From Syntrophomonas sp. DTU019 (GTDB lineage: Bacteria; Bacillota; Syntrophomonadia; Syntrophomonadales; Syntrophomonadaceae): a stretch of DNA of 64,000 bases. The notes below the pieces were generated by a model that did no database searches, had not been told where the DNA came from, and was given only the letters and a program-made list of their open reading frames with translations. The stretch is taken from the NCBI GenBank assembly GCA_001512785.1, contig LFSQ01000057.1, forward strand, positions 1 to 64,000, read 5' to 3'. A program made the position numbers and the translations under genes. Shown here piece by piece: positions 1 to 8,090 of this stretch. The stretch's first letter is position 1. The number at the start of each line of letters is the position of its first letter.

Positions 1-37
1 GCTTTTTATTTTTTATTCGGACTTTTTCAGTGGTCTC

Positions 38-89
38 GGACGCGTTCCTCGTGTCATTTTTATTTAAAAATGACACGAGGAACGCGTCC
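38..89. repeat. Long perfect palindrome (REP-like)
   Basis: Two 25-bp arms (38-62 and 65-89) are exact reverse complements with only two bases between them. The arms carry the words GGACGCG and CGTGTCATT. The element lies just beyond the 3' end of coaD, so its hairpin could also end coaD transcription, but there is no clean U-run as in an ordinary terminator. Dispersed palindromes built from words such as GGGGACG and TGTCATT occur next to REP-associated (IS200-like Y1) transposases in other bacteria; that link is inference, and no transposase is visible here. Confidence 0.8.
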
Positions 90-121
90 CCTTGTGTCAT
101 TCGGCGTCCCCTTGTGTCATT
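84..121. repeat. Two 18-bp direct repeats, 20-bp period
   Basis: The 18-mer beginning GCGTCCCC and ending GTGTCATT occurs at 84-101 and again, identically, at 104-121, separated by CG. The first copy overlaps the right arm of the neighbouring palindrome, and the repeat word is a variant of the palindrome's own arm (CCCCTTGTGTCATT against TTCCTCGTGTCATT). The repeats and the palindrome therefore look like one composite element. Function is unknown. Confidence 0.75.
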
Positions 122-130
122 GCACGCATG

Positions 131-613
131 TTAAAGCTGTGCGATTTTGGCATCCAGGGCTTGCTTTACCACCCCGGGAACCAGTGAACTCACATCACCG
201 CCTAAAAGGGCTGCTTCCTTGACCGCACTGGAACTGACAAAAATATAGTCGGTGTTGGACATGATAAAAATGGTATCGATCTCGGGAATGAGCATTTTAT
301 TTATCATACCCATATGCATTTCATACTCGAAGTCGGTAACCGTGCGCAATCCCCTGATAATGGCGCAGGCCTGCTTTTTCCGCAGGTAGTCGGCCAGCAG
401 GCCATAAAAACAATCCACTTCAACATTTTTGATATGCTTGGCGCTCTCTCTGATTAAGTGCACCCTTTCATCAAGACTGAACAAAGCGCTTTTGGTGACG
501 TTATGAATGACTGCAACTACTATTTTGTCAAACAACTTGCTGCTACGTTCCAGGAGATCAATATGCCCGTTGGTTACCGGATCAAAACTCCCTGGATATA
601 CTGCCAGACGCAA
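131..613 (-). CDS. coaD: Phosphopantetheine adenylyltransferase
   Basis: CoaD transfers AMP from ATP to 4'-phosphopantetheine, the penultimate step of coenzyme A synthesis, in the cytoplasm. The N-terminus has the nucleotidyltransferase motif YPGSFDPVTNGH with the T/HxGH signature, and the later IIRGLR and SSSAVKE motifs are also typical. The reading frame is open further upstream, but a TTG at 611-613 is preceded by a strong GAGGGGG ribosome-binding site and gives 160 residues, the usual family length. In many Firmicutes coaD directly follows rsmD; here rsmD is about 8 kb away and on the other strand, so the pair has been split. A palindromic repeat lies immediately downstream. Confidence 0.95.
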   Translation of the reverse strand: MRLAVYPGSFDPVTNGHIDLLERSSKLFDKIVVAVIHNVTKSALFSLDERVHLIRESAKHIKNVEVDCFYGLLADYLRKKQACAIIRGLRTVTDFEYEMHMGMINKMLIPEIDTIFIMSNTDYIFVSSSAVKEAALLGGDVSSLVPGVVKQALDAKIAQL

Positions 614-977
614 CTTGTCTACCCCCTCAGCTATTCTATACTGAATCGAATTAATATGTGTTCGCTTTTGTAAGGCCAATTCCCTTCCCCCAGGCGGTAG
701 TTTTCTCAGTTTTTGGATCTATTTTGCCCTGTTTGGCCAAAAAGAGCCATATTGAGCAGGACAATTATTTATCGAATTGACCTTTTGCTCCTCATAAGAA
801 CGGGTTGAACGAACTGCACCGGCATTAACCGCCTGTTTTATCCGCCAAAACTGAAGATGCAGGATAGTGTTTGACGATAATAAAAACAATACCTAAGGAA
901 TGTTATGATAGATGCGATTGGTTTTTTAAGCTGTTTTAATCGGGTATAATGCAATTAAATCAAGAAAGGAAATTGGC
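614..977. other. Divergent intergenic region coaD / hslO
   Basis: This 364-bp non-coding stretch separates coaD (leftward) from hslO (rightward) and must hold both promoters. The only clear signal is a TATAAT hexamer near its right end. I see no RNA gene, riboswitch or significant repeat in the remainder. Confidence 0.6.
945..950 (+). promoter_or_regulatory. Probable -10 box for hslO
   Basis: A perfect TATAAT lies 27 bp upstream of the hslO start codon. No convincing -35 hexamer sits at 16-18 bp: the position is occupied by a run of T. Either the promoter is weak and needs an activator, or the hexamer is a chance match in an AT-rich stretch. Confidence 0.4.
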
Positions 978-1865
978 ATGATTACCACAGACTATATGCT
1001 GAAAGCCCTGGATGCCAGCGGCGGGGTCAAAATAGTCCTGGCAGCTTCAACCCGCCTGGTGGAATATGCCCGGCAGCGCCATAATACCTCAGCAACAGCC
1101 TCGGCTGCCCTGGGCCGGGTGTTGACCGCTGCTTTGCTGATGACCCATGATTTCAAAGCTTCTTCCGATGTAGTGAGTATTCGCTTTACCGGGGATGGTC
1201 CGGCCGGGGTCATCATAGCTACGGCTACTGGAGCCGGTACCGTTAGAGGCTATGTTTCCAATCCGCAGGCCGACCTGCCGGCCACCCCCTCGGGCAAGCT
1301 GGATGTAGGCGGTCTGGTAGGACGTGAGGGCTATGTTGAAGTGGTTAAGGATATCGGCTTAAAACAACCCTTCAGCGGCAGGGTGCCTTTAGTATCAGGA
1401 GAGATAGCTGAAGATCTGGTGAATTATTACATGTATTCCGAGCAGATTCCAACCCTCCTGGCCCTGGGTGTTTTGGTTGATGTGGACTTGAGCGTGAAAT
1501 CAGCCGGCGGCCTTATGGTACAGGCCCTACCCGGGGCTGATGAAGAGGTGATAGCACAGATAGAGAGCCAGGTGCTGGCCGGCGGCAATATAAGTTCCAG
1601 CTTATTAGAGGTCGACAGCCTGGAGACTTTGCTGCAACGCATCATGGGAGAACTGGATTATCAAATTATAGGCAAACAGGACCTGGAATTCTGCTGCACC
1701 TGTAACCGGGAACGCCTGCAGGTAATCCTCTCCAGCTACAGCCGGGAAGAAATCGAGGGTTTATGTGATGATAATGGCATTGTGGAAGTAACCTGCAACT
1801 TCTGCAATGAGCAGTACCATTATACCCCGGAACAGATAATAAAAGCCAAAAAGCCTCAGCCATAA
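978..1865 (+). CDS. hslO: Hsp33 redox-regulated chaperonin
   Basis: Hsp33 is a cytoplasmic holdase chaperone switched on by oxidation of a C-terminal zinc centre. The 295-residue length is normal for the family. The C-terminal redox switch is visible as CTC in 'EFCCTCNRE' followed about 33 residues later by CNFC in 'EVTCNFCNEQY', i.e. the CxC...CxxC zinc ligands. The N-terminal body contains the family words ALGRVLTAALLM and GDGP. An AAAGGA ribosome-binding site precedes the ATG. The gene stands alone between two transcription signals, with a terminator overlapping its stop codon. In an anaerobe it would guard against occasional oxygen or bleach-type stress. Confidence 0.95.
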   Translation: MITTDYMLKALDASGGVKIVLAASTRLVEYARQRHNTSATASAALGRVLTAALLMTHDFKASSDVVSIRFTGDGPAGVIIATATGAGTVRGYVSNPQADLPATPSGKLDVGGLVGREGYVEVVKDIGLKQPFSGRVPLVSGEIAEDLVNYYMYSEQIPTLLALGVLVDVDLSVKSAGGLMVQALPGADEEVIAQIESQVLAGGNISSSLLEVDSLETLLQRIMGELDYQIIGKQDLEFCCTCNRERLQVILSSYSREEIEGLCDDNGIVEVTCNFCNEQYHYTPEQIIKAKKPQP

Positions 1866-1881
1866 GACTGGGGCTCTTTTT
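1852..1881 (+). terminator. Intrinsic terminator of hslO
   Basis: AGCCTCAG (1852-1859) pairs with CTGGGGCT (1868-1875), with one T-G wobble, and is followed by a CTTTTT tract. The stem includes the last codons and stop of hslO. On the other strand it could also help end rpmB transcription. Confidence 0.7.
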
Positions 1882-1897
1882 CAAGGCCTGAAGGTAT

Positions 1898-2089
1898 TTA
1901 TAAAGCCCGCTGTACTTTTCCCGAACGCAGGCAACGGGTACAAACGCTGATCTTTTTGGGTGTATTGTCTACAATCGCTTTAACCCGCTGAATATTTGGC
2001 TTCCATTGCCGATTGGTTCTTATGTGGGAGTGGCTGTAGGTTTTTCCGAATGAAATGCCTTTCCCGCAAACATAACACTTGGCCACCAT
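1898..2089 (-). CDS. rpmB: 50S ribosomal protein L28
   Basis: A 63-residue basic protein of the L28 family, a component of the large ribosomal subunit. It begins [11 protein letters not shown] and contains the conserved [10 protein letters not shown] segment. Two CxxC pairs (CYVC near the N-terminus and CTRC near residue 52) make it the zinc-binding (C+) form. It is transcribed away from yloU-fakA, the usual Firmicutes arrangement, where rpmB is divergent from the Asp23/DAK pair. Confidence 0.97.
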   Translation of the reverse strand: MVAKCYVCGKGISFGKTYSHSHIRTNRQWKPNIQRVKAIVDNTPKKISVCTRCLRSGKVQRAL

Positions 2090-2208
2090 TCTTGCCCCCT
2101 CTCTTCATGAATGCACTTAAACATTTTACCAAATGGGCAGATAAAGGGCAAGAAGCAGGAATAGATATTGTGTTGTAGAATTAACTAAGTCAGACAGGAG
2201 GGACTGGA

Positions 2209-2571
2209 ATGCATAAGATCAAGAATACTGAGAACGGCGTTATTCAGGTATCCAAAGAGGTTATTCAGACCATCGCCGGGCTGGCCGCAGTTGATTGCTA
2301 TGGCCTGGTAGGTATGGTGTCACAGGATCTGCAAACCGGGATCAGCGGCATTTTGGGCCGGGAAAACGTGCGCAAAGGGGTCGATGTGCATTATACTGAG
2401 CAGGGATTTGTGATCGACCTCTATGTTATGATGGGATACGGAGTCAAAATGAAAGAAGTGGCCAGCAGTGTGATTCAGAAAGTGACCTATGTTTTAACGC
2501 ATATAGCTGGCATACCGGTAGCGGCAGTAAACGTCAATGTTAAAGGGGTAAAAGTTCCCGCGAACAGGTAG
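2209..2571 (+). CDS. yloU: Asp23/YloU family envelope-stress protein
   Basis: A 120-residue Asp23 (DUF322) family protein. Family hallmarks are VIQTIAGLAAVDCYGLVGM near the N-terminus and the terminal VNVNVKGVKV strand. Family members are small, mostly beta/alpha proteins linked to envelope homeostasis; the exact biochemical role is not settled. It is preceded by an AGGAGGGA ribosome-binding site and followed 14 bp later by fakA, an arrangement conserved across Firmicutes that suggests co-transcription and a shared role at the membrane or in lipid metabolism. Confidence 0.92.
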   Translation: MHKIKNTENGVIQVSKEVIQTIAGLAAVDCYGLVGMVSQDLQTGISGILGRENVRKGVDVHYTEQGFVIDLYVMMGYGVKMKEVASSVIQKVTYVLTHIAGIPVAAVNVNVKGVKVPANR

Positions 2572-2585
2572 GGGAGGACATAAGG

Positions 2586-4232
2586 TTGAGTTTGTTGTTT
2601 ATTGATGGAAGTGATTTTGTAAGGGCTATCAAAGGGGGGACTATTAAGCTGGAAAGCCAGCGCGACAAGGTTGACCAGCTCAATGTATTCCCGGTTCCAG
2701 ATGGAGATACTGGAACCAATATGTTTCTCACCCTGCAGTCTGCGGTCAGAGAAGGGGAAAAGGTGCAGGATCAGTCCCTGGGCAAAGTGGCCAAGGCGGT
2801 TTCAGTCGGCTCTCTGATGGGGGCCAGGGGCAATTCGGGAGTAATTCTATCGCAGATCTTCAGAGGTTTGGCCATTTACCTGGAAACCAAGGAAAAGGTC
2901 AATGCCAGGGAATTGGCCGCAGCCTTCACGGCCGGGGCCCGCACTGCCTATGAAGCGGTCATGAAGCCGGTAGAAGGCACCATACTCACGATCATAAGGG
3001 AAATCGCCCGCGGCTGTGAAGAAGAAGCCAGAAAAAGCGATGATATAGTCAAAGTAGTGCTGGCCGGGATACGTACCGGATTCAATACATTGGAAAAAAC
3101 CCCCTTGATGCTGCCGGTGCTTCGTGAAGCCGGGGTGGTAGATGCCGGAGGGCAGGGGCTGTTGTACTTCATGGAGGGTTTTGCTGAGGCTCTGGCTTAC
3201 GATAATGAGCTCAGTCTGGAATGGTTGCGCCTGGGCGGCAAAGAGGCTGATGAAGTAAGGCCAGCAGCGGAGCCTGTTCCTCAGCTCAGTTTTCGCTACT
3301 GCACTGAATTGCTGTTAAAGGGCCAAAGACTGGATCTTCAGCAGATTAAAGACAACCTCATCAGCCTGGGGGATTCCCTTTTGGTGGTGGGGGACGAAAA
3401 ACTGGTCAAAGTACATGTACACACCAACCATCCCGGCAGGGTCTTGGAGTTTTGCGTCCAATTAGGCAGCCTCAACGATATAAAGATCAATAATATGCAG
3501 GAAGAAGTGCATCAACACCGGAATAACTGGCCGGAACAGGACGACCAGGCACAGCCGCTACCGGCTAGCGGCCCTAAGGTTGGCCTGGTAGCAGTTGGCA
3601 GCGGCTCCGGGGTCATAGAGATTCTCAAGAGCCTGGGGGTGAACCAGGTGGTGGAAGGCGGCCAGACCATGAATCCCAGTACCGAGGAATTGCTCAAGGC
3701 CTGTGAGGAGATCAATGCGCCGGCGGTAATCATCCTGCCCAACAACAGCAATGTTATCCTGGCGGCTCAACAAGCCGCATCACTGGCGAAAGAGCAGGTG
3801 GTCAAAGTGGTTCCTACCCGCTCGGTTATGCAGTGTATTTCTGCTTTGATCGCTTTTCAGCCTGATGGAGAAATAGATGAAATGGTGGCTGCCATGGAAG
3901 AAGAGATCAGACGGGTCAAATATGCGGAAATTACCCAGGCGGTCAGGGATTCGGCAGTGAACGGATTGAATATAAAAGATGGCGATGTCATTGGCATCAT
4001 CGGGGACGCTATTGAGGTCAAGGCTGAAGATAATCAGCAGGCGGTAGCCCGGGTTTTGGAGCAGATGGTAGATGAGGATAGCGAGTTGATCACCCTGTTT
4101 TATGGGGCCGACGTCACTGAAGAGGAGTCTCATGAGCTCATGACCGCCCTGCAGGGTATTTACGCAGACTATGAGATACAGATGCATTACGGCGGGCAGC
4201 CGCATTACCGCTACTACATCTCGGTGGAGTAA
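2586..4232 (+). CDS. fakA: Fatty acid kinase catalytic subunit (DAK/YloV)
   Basis: FakA phosphorylates fatty acids that are presented by a separate FakB (DegV-type) carrier, feeding PlsX/PlsY phospholipid synthesis. The 548-residue protein starts with a DhaL-type ATP-binding domain (about 1-200) containing NVFPVPDGDTGTNM, whose Asp residues hold Mg-ATP, and the MGARGNSGVILSQ loop. A middle domain and a C-terminal DegV-like domain follow (from about residue 330). The TTG start at 2586 is supported by GGGGAGGA upstream. No fakB lies next to it. Its placement near recG, with plsX further along, follows the Bacillus order with the serine dehydratase genes missing. Confidence 0.92.
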   Translation: MSLLFIDGSDFVRAIKGGTIKLESQRDKVDQLNVFPVPDGDTGTNMFLTLQSAVREGEKVQDQSLGKVAKAVSVGSLMGARGNSGVILSQIFRGLAIYLETKEKVNARELAAAFTAGARTAYEAVMKPVEGTILTIIREIARGCEEEARKSDDIVKVVLAGIRTGFNTLEKTPLMLPVLREAGVVDAGGQGLLYFMEGFAEALAYDNELSLEWLRLGGKEADEVRPAAEPVPQLSFRYCTELLLKGQRLDLQQIKDNLISLGDSLLVVGDEKLVKVHVHTNHPGRVLEFCVQLGSLNDIKINNMQEEVHQHRNNWPEQDDQAQPLPASGPKVGLVAVGSGSGVIEILKSLGVNQVVEGGQTMNPSTEELLKACEEINAPAVIILPNNSNVILAAQQAASLAKEQVVKVVPTRSVMQCISALIAFQPDGEIDEMVAAMEEEIRRVKYAEITQAVRDSAVNGLNIKDGDVIGIIGDAIEVKAEDNQQAVARVLEQMVDEDSELITLFYGADVTEEESHELMTALQGIYADYEIQMHYGGQPHYRYYISVE

Positions 4233-4293
4233 TAGGCAGTCTTCATTTAATCAGCGGTTCTATGCATCATTTTGAATGTTGGCGATATTGTTT

Positions 4294-4318
4294 ATAAGCG
4301 GGCTGGTAACCCGCTTAT
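4294..4318. other. Perfect 9-bp hairpin ahead of recG
   Basis: ATAAGCGGG (4294-4302) pairs exactly with CCCGCTTAT (4310-4318) across a 7-base loop. It lies between the fakA stop and the preferred recG ATG, with no U-run after it. It may be an mRNA structure or a processing site; a factor-independent terminator is unlikely without the U-tract. Confidence 0.5.
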
Positions 4319-4340
4319 CGCTTTAATAGGGGACTCAGGT

Positions 4341-6371
4341 ATGGATGTTTTGCGCAGAGAGGTTCAATTTCTAAAAGGGGTCGGCCCAAGGCGCAGCGCG
4401 TTCTTGAAGCGGGTCGGGGTGAGCACCGTTTTCGATCTGCTGTGGTACATACCCCGCAGCTACTACAGCCGCAATCAGGTGCAAAACATTGCTGAATTGG
4501 AAGACGGGCAGAATTGCCAGGTCAAAGGCACAGTGACTGCGGCTAGTCTGAAACGTAGCCGCCGCGGCATGAGCATTCTTCAAGTGCTGTTGCGGGACAG
4601 CACCGGGGTAGCGACCGCAGTCTGGTTCAATCAACCCTTTTTGCTCGACCACATGAAAAAAGGCCAAGAGATCTGGATAAAGGGCAAGGTTAAAGCCGCA
4701 TACAGCTGGGTGGAGATCCATGTGCAGGAATATGACCTGATGGACCAGGATAGCATTAACCGCCCGGTGATTCCGGTTTACGCCCTTACTGAGGGACTGA
4801 CCCAAAAGGCCTTGCGGCGGTTGATGGAAACGGTCTTGAGCGAATACCTGCCCCATTATCCTGAATTGTTAGGAGAGGAGATGGCGCGCCGCTTCGAACT
4901 GGTAGACATTCATCAGGCCTTCTTAAATATTCATTTTCCGGCTGACCGTACAGCCTACCAGAAAGCCCGGCGGCGCCTGGCATGCGAAGAATTGCTGTTG
5001 TTTAATCTGGGCCTCAAGCAATTCAAAGCCAGCCACCAAACACAGCGGGGATATATTCATCGGGAGCAAGACCAATTGGTGGAACAGGTAAAGCAGCAGC
5101 TGCCTTTTCAGCTTACTGCTGCTCAACAAAGGGTGTGCCGGGAGATCTTTGCTGATATGGAGGCCGCCCGTCCGATGAACCGTTTGCTGCAGGGGGATGT
5201 TGGTGCAGGCAAAACAGCGGTAGCGGCCCTGGCTGTAGCCAAAGCGATTTCCAGCGGCTTTCAGGCTGCTATGATGGCCCCCACCGAAATCCTGGCCCAG
5301 CAGCATTTCAACAGCATGACCCGCTTTTTTCATGGTCTTAACCGCAGTCTGGCCTTATTAACCGGCTCCACCGGTAAGGCCCAGCGCCAGGAGATCCTGA
5401 CTGCAGCCAGCAACGGGGAAATCGACCTTTTGGTAGGCACTCATGCTCTCATTCAGGAACAGGTTCGCTTTGCTGCCCTGGGCCTGGTTGTCGTGGATGA
5501 ACAACACCGCTTTGGGGTCAGACAGCGAGCCCTGCTGGGAGATAAGGGAATCAGCCCGGATATCCTGGTAATGAGCGCCACTCCCATACCCCGCACCCTG
5601 GCCTTGACCGTATATGGAGACCTGGATTTGTCTATAATTGACGCTCTGCCCCCGGGCCGCAAGCCAGTGCAGACCGTTTTCTTAAAAAGGGAACAGCGCT
5701 TCAAGGCCTATAATTTCATGGCTAAGCAGCTGGCTACAGGAGCACAATGCTATGTGGTTTGTCCGCTTATTGAAGAGTCAGAAAAACAGGATCTGCTGGC
5801 AGCTGCCACCCTTTATGAAGAATTACGTGACAGGCTGGCACCCGGGTTCAAGGTGGGCTTATTGCACGGCAAGATGAAAGCTGCGGAAAAAGCGGCCATA
5901 ATGGATAGCTTTAAAGGCGGCAGTATTCAAGTACTGGTTTCCACCACGGTGATCGAAGTGGGTGTGGATGTGCCCAATGCCTCGATTATGATCATTGAAC
6001 AGGCCGAGCGCTTCGGCCTGTCGCAGTTACACCAGCTGCGCGGCCGGGTAGGCAGGGGAGAGCGAGCATCAATCTGCTTTCTGATAGGCGATCCCAAAAG
6101 CCCTGAAGCCCTGCGGAGAATGTACCTGATGACCCGCATACACGATGGTTATCGCCTGGCTCAGGCAGATTTGTCCCTCAGAGGTGCCGGGGACTTCTGG
6201 GGGGTCAGGCAGCACGGTCTGCATCAACTAAGGGTTGCCGATCTGGCCCGGGATAGTGACATAGTGGAATTGAGCCAAAAACTGGCACAAGGCTTTGCCG
6301 GTTTGAACCCCTGGCAGCAGGATTATTTTAATATGAAATTTAAAAAATCCCCCCATATAGCCGCTAATTAA
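4341..6371 (+). CDS. recG: ATP-dependent DNA helicase RecG
   Basis: RecG is a superfamily 2 helicase that remodels stalled forks and Holliday junctions. The N-terminal wedge/OB region (GVGPRRSAFLKRVGV, then QVKGTVTAA) is followed by helicase motif I LLQGDVGAGKTAVA, motif II DEQH (VVDEQHRFGVRQR), motif III MSATPIPRTLA, and motif VI QLRGRVGRG. The frame is open back to a TTG at 4272, but the ATG at 4341 has AGGGGACTCAGGT in front and gives 676 residues, close to the family norm. The extra N-terminal stretch would run through a hairpin, which argues for the later start. Confidence 0.95.
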   Translation: MDVLRREVQFLKGVGPRRSAFLKRVGVSTVFDLLWYIPRSYYSRNQVQNIAELEDGQNCQVKGTVTAASLKRSRRGMSILQVLLRDSTGVATAVWFNQPFLLDHMKKGQEIWIKGKVKAAYSWVEIHVQEYDLMDQDSINRPVIPVYALTEGLTQKALRRLMETVLSEYLPHYPELLGEEMARRFELVDIHQAFLNIHFPADRTAYQKARRRLACEELLLFNLGLKQFKASHQTQRGYIHREQDQLVEQVKQQLPFQLTAAQQRVCREIFADMEAARPMNRLLQGDVGAGKTAVAALAVAKAISSGFQAAMMAPTEILAQQHFNSMTRFFHGLNRSLALLTGSTGKAQRQEILTAASNGEIDLLVGTHALIQEQVRFAALGLVVVDEQHRFGVRQRALLGDKGISPDILVMSATPIPRTLALTVYGDLDLSIIDALPPGRKPVQTVFLKREQRFKAYNFMAKQLATGAQCYVVCPLIEESEKQDLLAAATLYEELRDRLAPGFKVGLLHGKMKAAEKAAIMDSFKGGSIQVLVSTTVIEVGVDVPNASIMIIEQAERFGLSQLHQLRGRVGRGERASICFLIGDPKSPEALRRMYLMTRIHDGYRLAQADLSLRGAGDFWGVRQHGLHQLRVADLARDSDIVELSQKLAQGFAGLNPWQQDYFNMKFKKSPHIAAN

Positions 6372-6484
6372 CTGCATTAATTATTTGTGCCTTATTAATT
6401 TGATAATAAAATACTCATGCTATTAGTGATATTTATTGGTGCAGTGGTTATTGGGCTGCATACAAGCTAGTGGAGGTGCTGTAG

Positions 6485-6607
6485 TTGAGCCAGAGAGATA
6501 AAGAACTCAAAAAATTTGAGCATTTGAAATTCGAAGTCGCCCAGGAGATGGGCATTAAAGGCGGTGATAAATCACCCCCACCCCAGAAAGAAATTAAAAA
6601 GTCATGA
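6485..6607 (+). CDS. Short SASP-like protein (40 aa)
   Basis: This small frame, which starts at TTG, is preceded by GTGGAGGTGC and encodes 40 residues. Its centre reads LKFEVAQEMGIKGGDKS, close to the conserved N-terminal half of alpha/beta-type small acid-soluble spore proteins (consensus like KYEIAxELG), including the Glu-x-Ala context that the germination protease recognises. The C-terminal DNA-binding half of a normal SASP is missing and is replaced by a short Lys/Pro-rich tail. It lies 70 bp before a full-length SASP gene and close to gpr, which supports a spore role. It may be a minor SASP or a shortened relic that is still translated. Confidence 0.65.
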   Translation: MSQRDKELKKFEHLKFEVAQEMGIKGGDKSPPPQKEIKKS

Positions 6608-6677
6608 AAATACTTCTAGCATATAAGTAAAGCCTGGGGACAGAATATGACTACAACACAAAGGAGGTGAGAATAAA

Positions 6678-6950
6678 ATGGCAAGAAGCAACAGAAGCAA
6701 CCGGATCTTGGTTCCCCAGGCGCAAGCCGCTATGAACCAATTCAAGATGGAGGCTGCCCAGGAGGTTGGCGTGAATCTGAAAGATGGCTACAATGGCGAT
6801 TTGACCTCCCGCCAGGCCGGCAGCATCGGCGGCCAGATGGTTAAGAAAATGATTTACGATTACGAACAACGCCAAGCAGGTGGGGCAGGCCAGGGCCTTA
6901 ACATGACTCAGGATCTGAACAAGATTAAACAGCAGAACCAGCTCAGCTAG
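6678..6950 (+). CDS. Alpha/beta-type small acid-soluble spore protein
   Basis: A 90-residue SASP that would coat and protect spore DNA and be degraded by GPR on germination. The segment FKMEAAQEVGVNL matches the conserved first helix and protease site, and SRQAGSIGGQMVKKMIYDYEQ matches the second DNA-binding helix with its conserved SxGGxM(V)K. The C-terminus has a Gln/Asn-rich extension (GQGLNMTQDLNKIKQQNQLS) longer than in most SASPs. A near-perfect AAGGAGGTGA ribosome-binding site precedes the ATG. A strong terminator follows. Expression is expected in the forespore under sigma-G or sigma-F, but I could not pin down a convincing promoter. Confidence 0.92.
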   Translation: MARSNRSNRILVPQAQAAMNQFKMEAAQEVGVNLKDGYNGDLTSRQAGSIGGQMVKKMIYDYEQRQAGGAGQGLNMTQDLNKIKQQNQLS

Positions 6951-6983
6951 CCTCATATAAGCACAACGTAATCATTCTAGGTT

Positions 6984-7017
6984 AAACAAGCGGAAGATTA
7001 ATTTCTCCGCTTGTTTT
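6984..7017. terminator. Bidirectional terminator between SASP and gpr
   Basis: AAACAAGCGGA (6984-6994) pairs with TCCGCTTGTTT (7006-7016), with T residues on the 3' side in both directions. It can end both the rightward SASP transcript and the leftward gpr transcript. Confidence 0.85.
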
Positions 7018-7051
7018 CATGATCAGGCCATGAGGCATAATAAGGCCATCA

Positions 7052-8011
7052 TCAGGTGGCGTACAATTCCAGCTGTTCCTGCGCTATGCCGGGAAACAAT
7101 GATTTGCCAACCCCCATCGCCAGGATGCGCGAGGTATTTTCCACAATATCGTCGATCTCCTGCGGGGTTACCCCCAGATTTCCCCCGAACCGGGACAATA
7201 CGGCTTTGGTGGCTTCCACAGCCTGAATATCGTTGAACATGGCCCCGCTGTTCAAACAGAACTTGCGTATGGCTTCATGGGCAATAATGCTGGCATTTAC
7301 AATAGTCGGGCATCCTATGGCAATCACCGGAATACCGAGGGCTTCTTCGGTTAAGGCCACGCGGGCATTGCCAACTCCAGCCCCGGGCTGAATGCCGGTA
7401 TTGGCCATTTGAATGGTTGTGCCGATGCGGTCCACATTGGTGGCCGCCAGGGCGTCTACCACAACCATAGCAGCCGGTTTGACGTTTTCCACTACCCCTT
7501 TGATCACTTCAAAGGTTTCCAGGCCGGTAATGCCCAACACCCCCGGGGCGATGCCGCACACCGGGCGCATGCCCTCCACCAGGGCTTGGGGCGCGTGTTG
7601 ATGGTAATGGCGGGTAATAGGGCTGTATTCTATGAATTTTGGACCCAAAGAATCGGGTGTAGCCCGCCAATTGCCCAGGCCCACCAGTAGAACCGTGTCC
7701 CCGGGCTTAAGCCGATTGCCCAGCAGGCTGTGCATGCTTTTCTCCATGACCTCGATGATTTCGCTTTTGACATAAGGATCATTGATTTTTAAAGGGGGCG
7801 ATTCGATGGTAACGTAGGTTCCGACTGGTTTTCCCATCCTTTTAGCGCCATTCTCATCCTTGATGATTATGGTGTTTACCTTAACATATTCACCTTGCCT
7901 GACCTGTTCGATTACCCCCGGGACCTCTTCATCCGCCGCTCCCCGCAGCAGCTCGTGGGCTTCTACCGCCAGGTCTATGTTCAACCCGAAAGCAGCCAAA
8001 ATATCTTTCAT
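7052..8011 (-). CDS. gpr: Germination protease GPR
   Basis: GPR is the spore-specific aspartic-like endoprotease (family A25) that degrades alpha/beta SASPs at the start of germination. The 319-residue protein begins with a propeptide region ending near DLAVEAHELLRG and contains the family blocks VLLVGLGNWRATPDSLGP and GIAPGVLGITGLET, plus VVVDALAATN, whose aspartate is part of the conserved core. GAGGTGATATT is the ribosome-binding site. It faces the SASP genes across a shared terminator, so protease and substrate genes are linked but transcribed convergently. The zymogen is normally made in the forespore and autoprocessed late. Confidence 0.96.
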   Translation of the reverse strand: MKDILAAFGLNIDLAVEAHELLRGAADEEVPGVIEQVRQGEYVKVNTIIIKDENGAKRMGKPVGTYVTIESPPLKINDPYVKSEIIEVMEKSMHSLLGNRLKPGDTVLLVGLGNWRATPDSLGPKFIEYSPITRHYHQHAPQALVEGMRPVCGIAPGVLGITGLETFEVIKGVVENVKPAAMVVVDALAATNVDRIGTTIQMANTGIQPGAGVGNARVALTEEALGIPVIAIGCPTIVNASIIAHEAIRKFCLNSGAMFNDIQAVEATKAVLSRFGGNLGVTPQEIDDIVENTSRILAMGVGKSLFPGIAQEQLELYAT

Positions 8012-8064
8012 AATATCACCTCGCTAGTTAGTCTGCGCCCCTTATGGAAATATATACGAAGATT

Positions 8065-8090
8065 AAAATGGCGACTCGCGTCGCCATTTT
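8065..8090. other. Perfect 11-bp hairpin in the gpr/rsmD divergent region
   Basis: AAAATGGCGAC (8065-8075) pairs exactly with GTCGCCATTTT (8080-8090) around a TCGC tetraloop. It looks like a bidirectional terminator, yet it sits between two genes that are transcribed away from each other, about 54 bp in front of gpr and 178 bp in front of rsmD. It could be an operator, an attenuator in the gpr leader, or the terminator of a small unseen transcript. Confidence 0.6.

Noticed and set aside
6389-6422. Possible sigma-G promoter (CATGCTA) for the SASP genes
   Set aside because: The -10-like word matches, but no acceptable -35 element lies at the required spacing.
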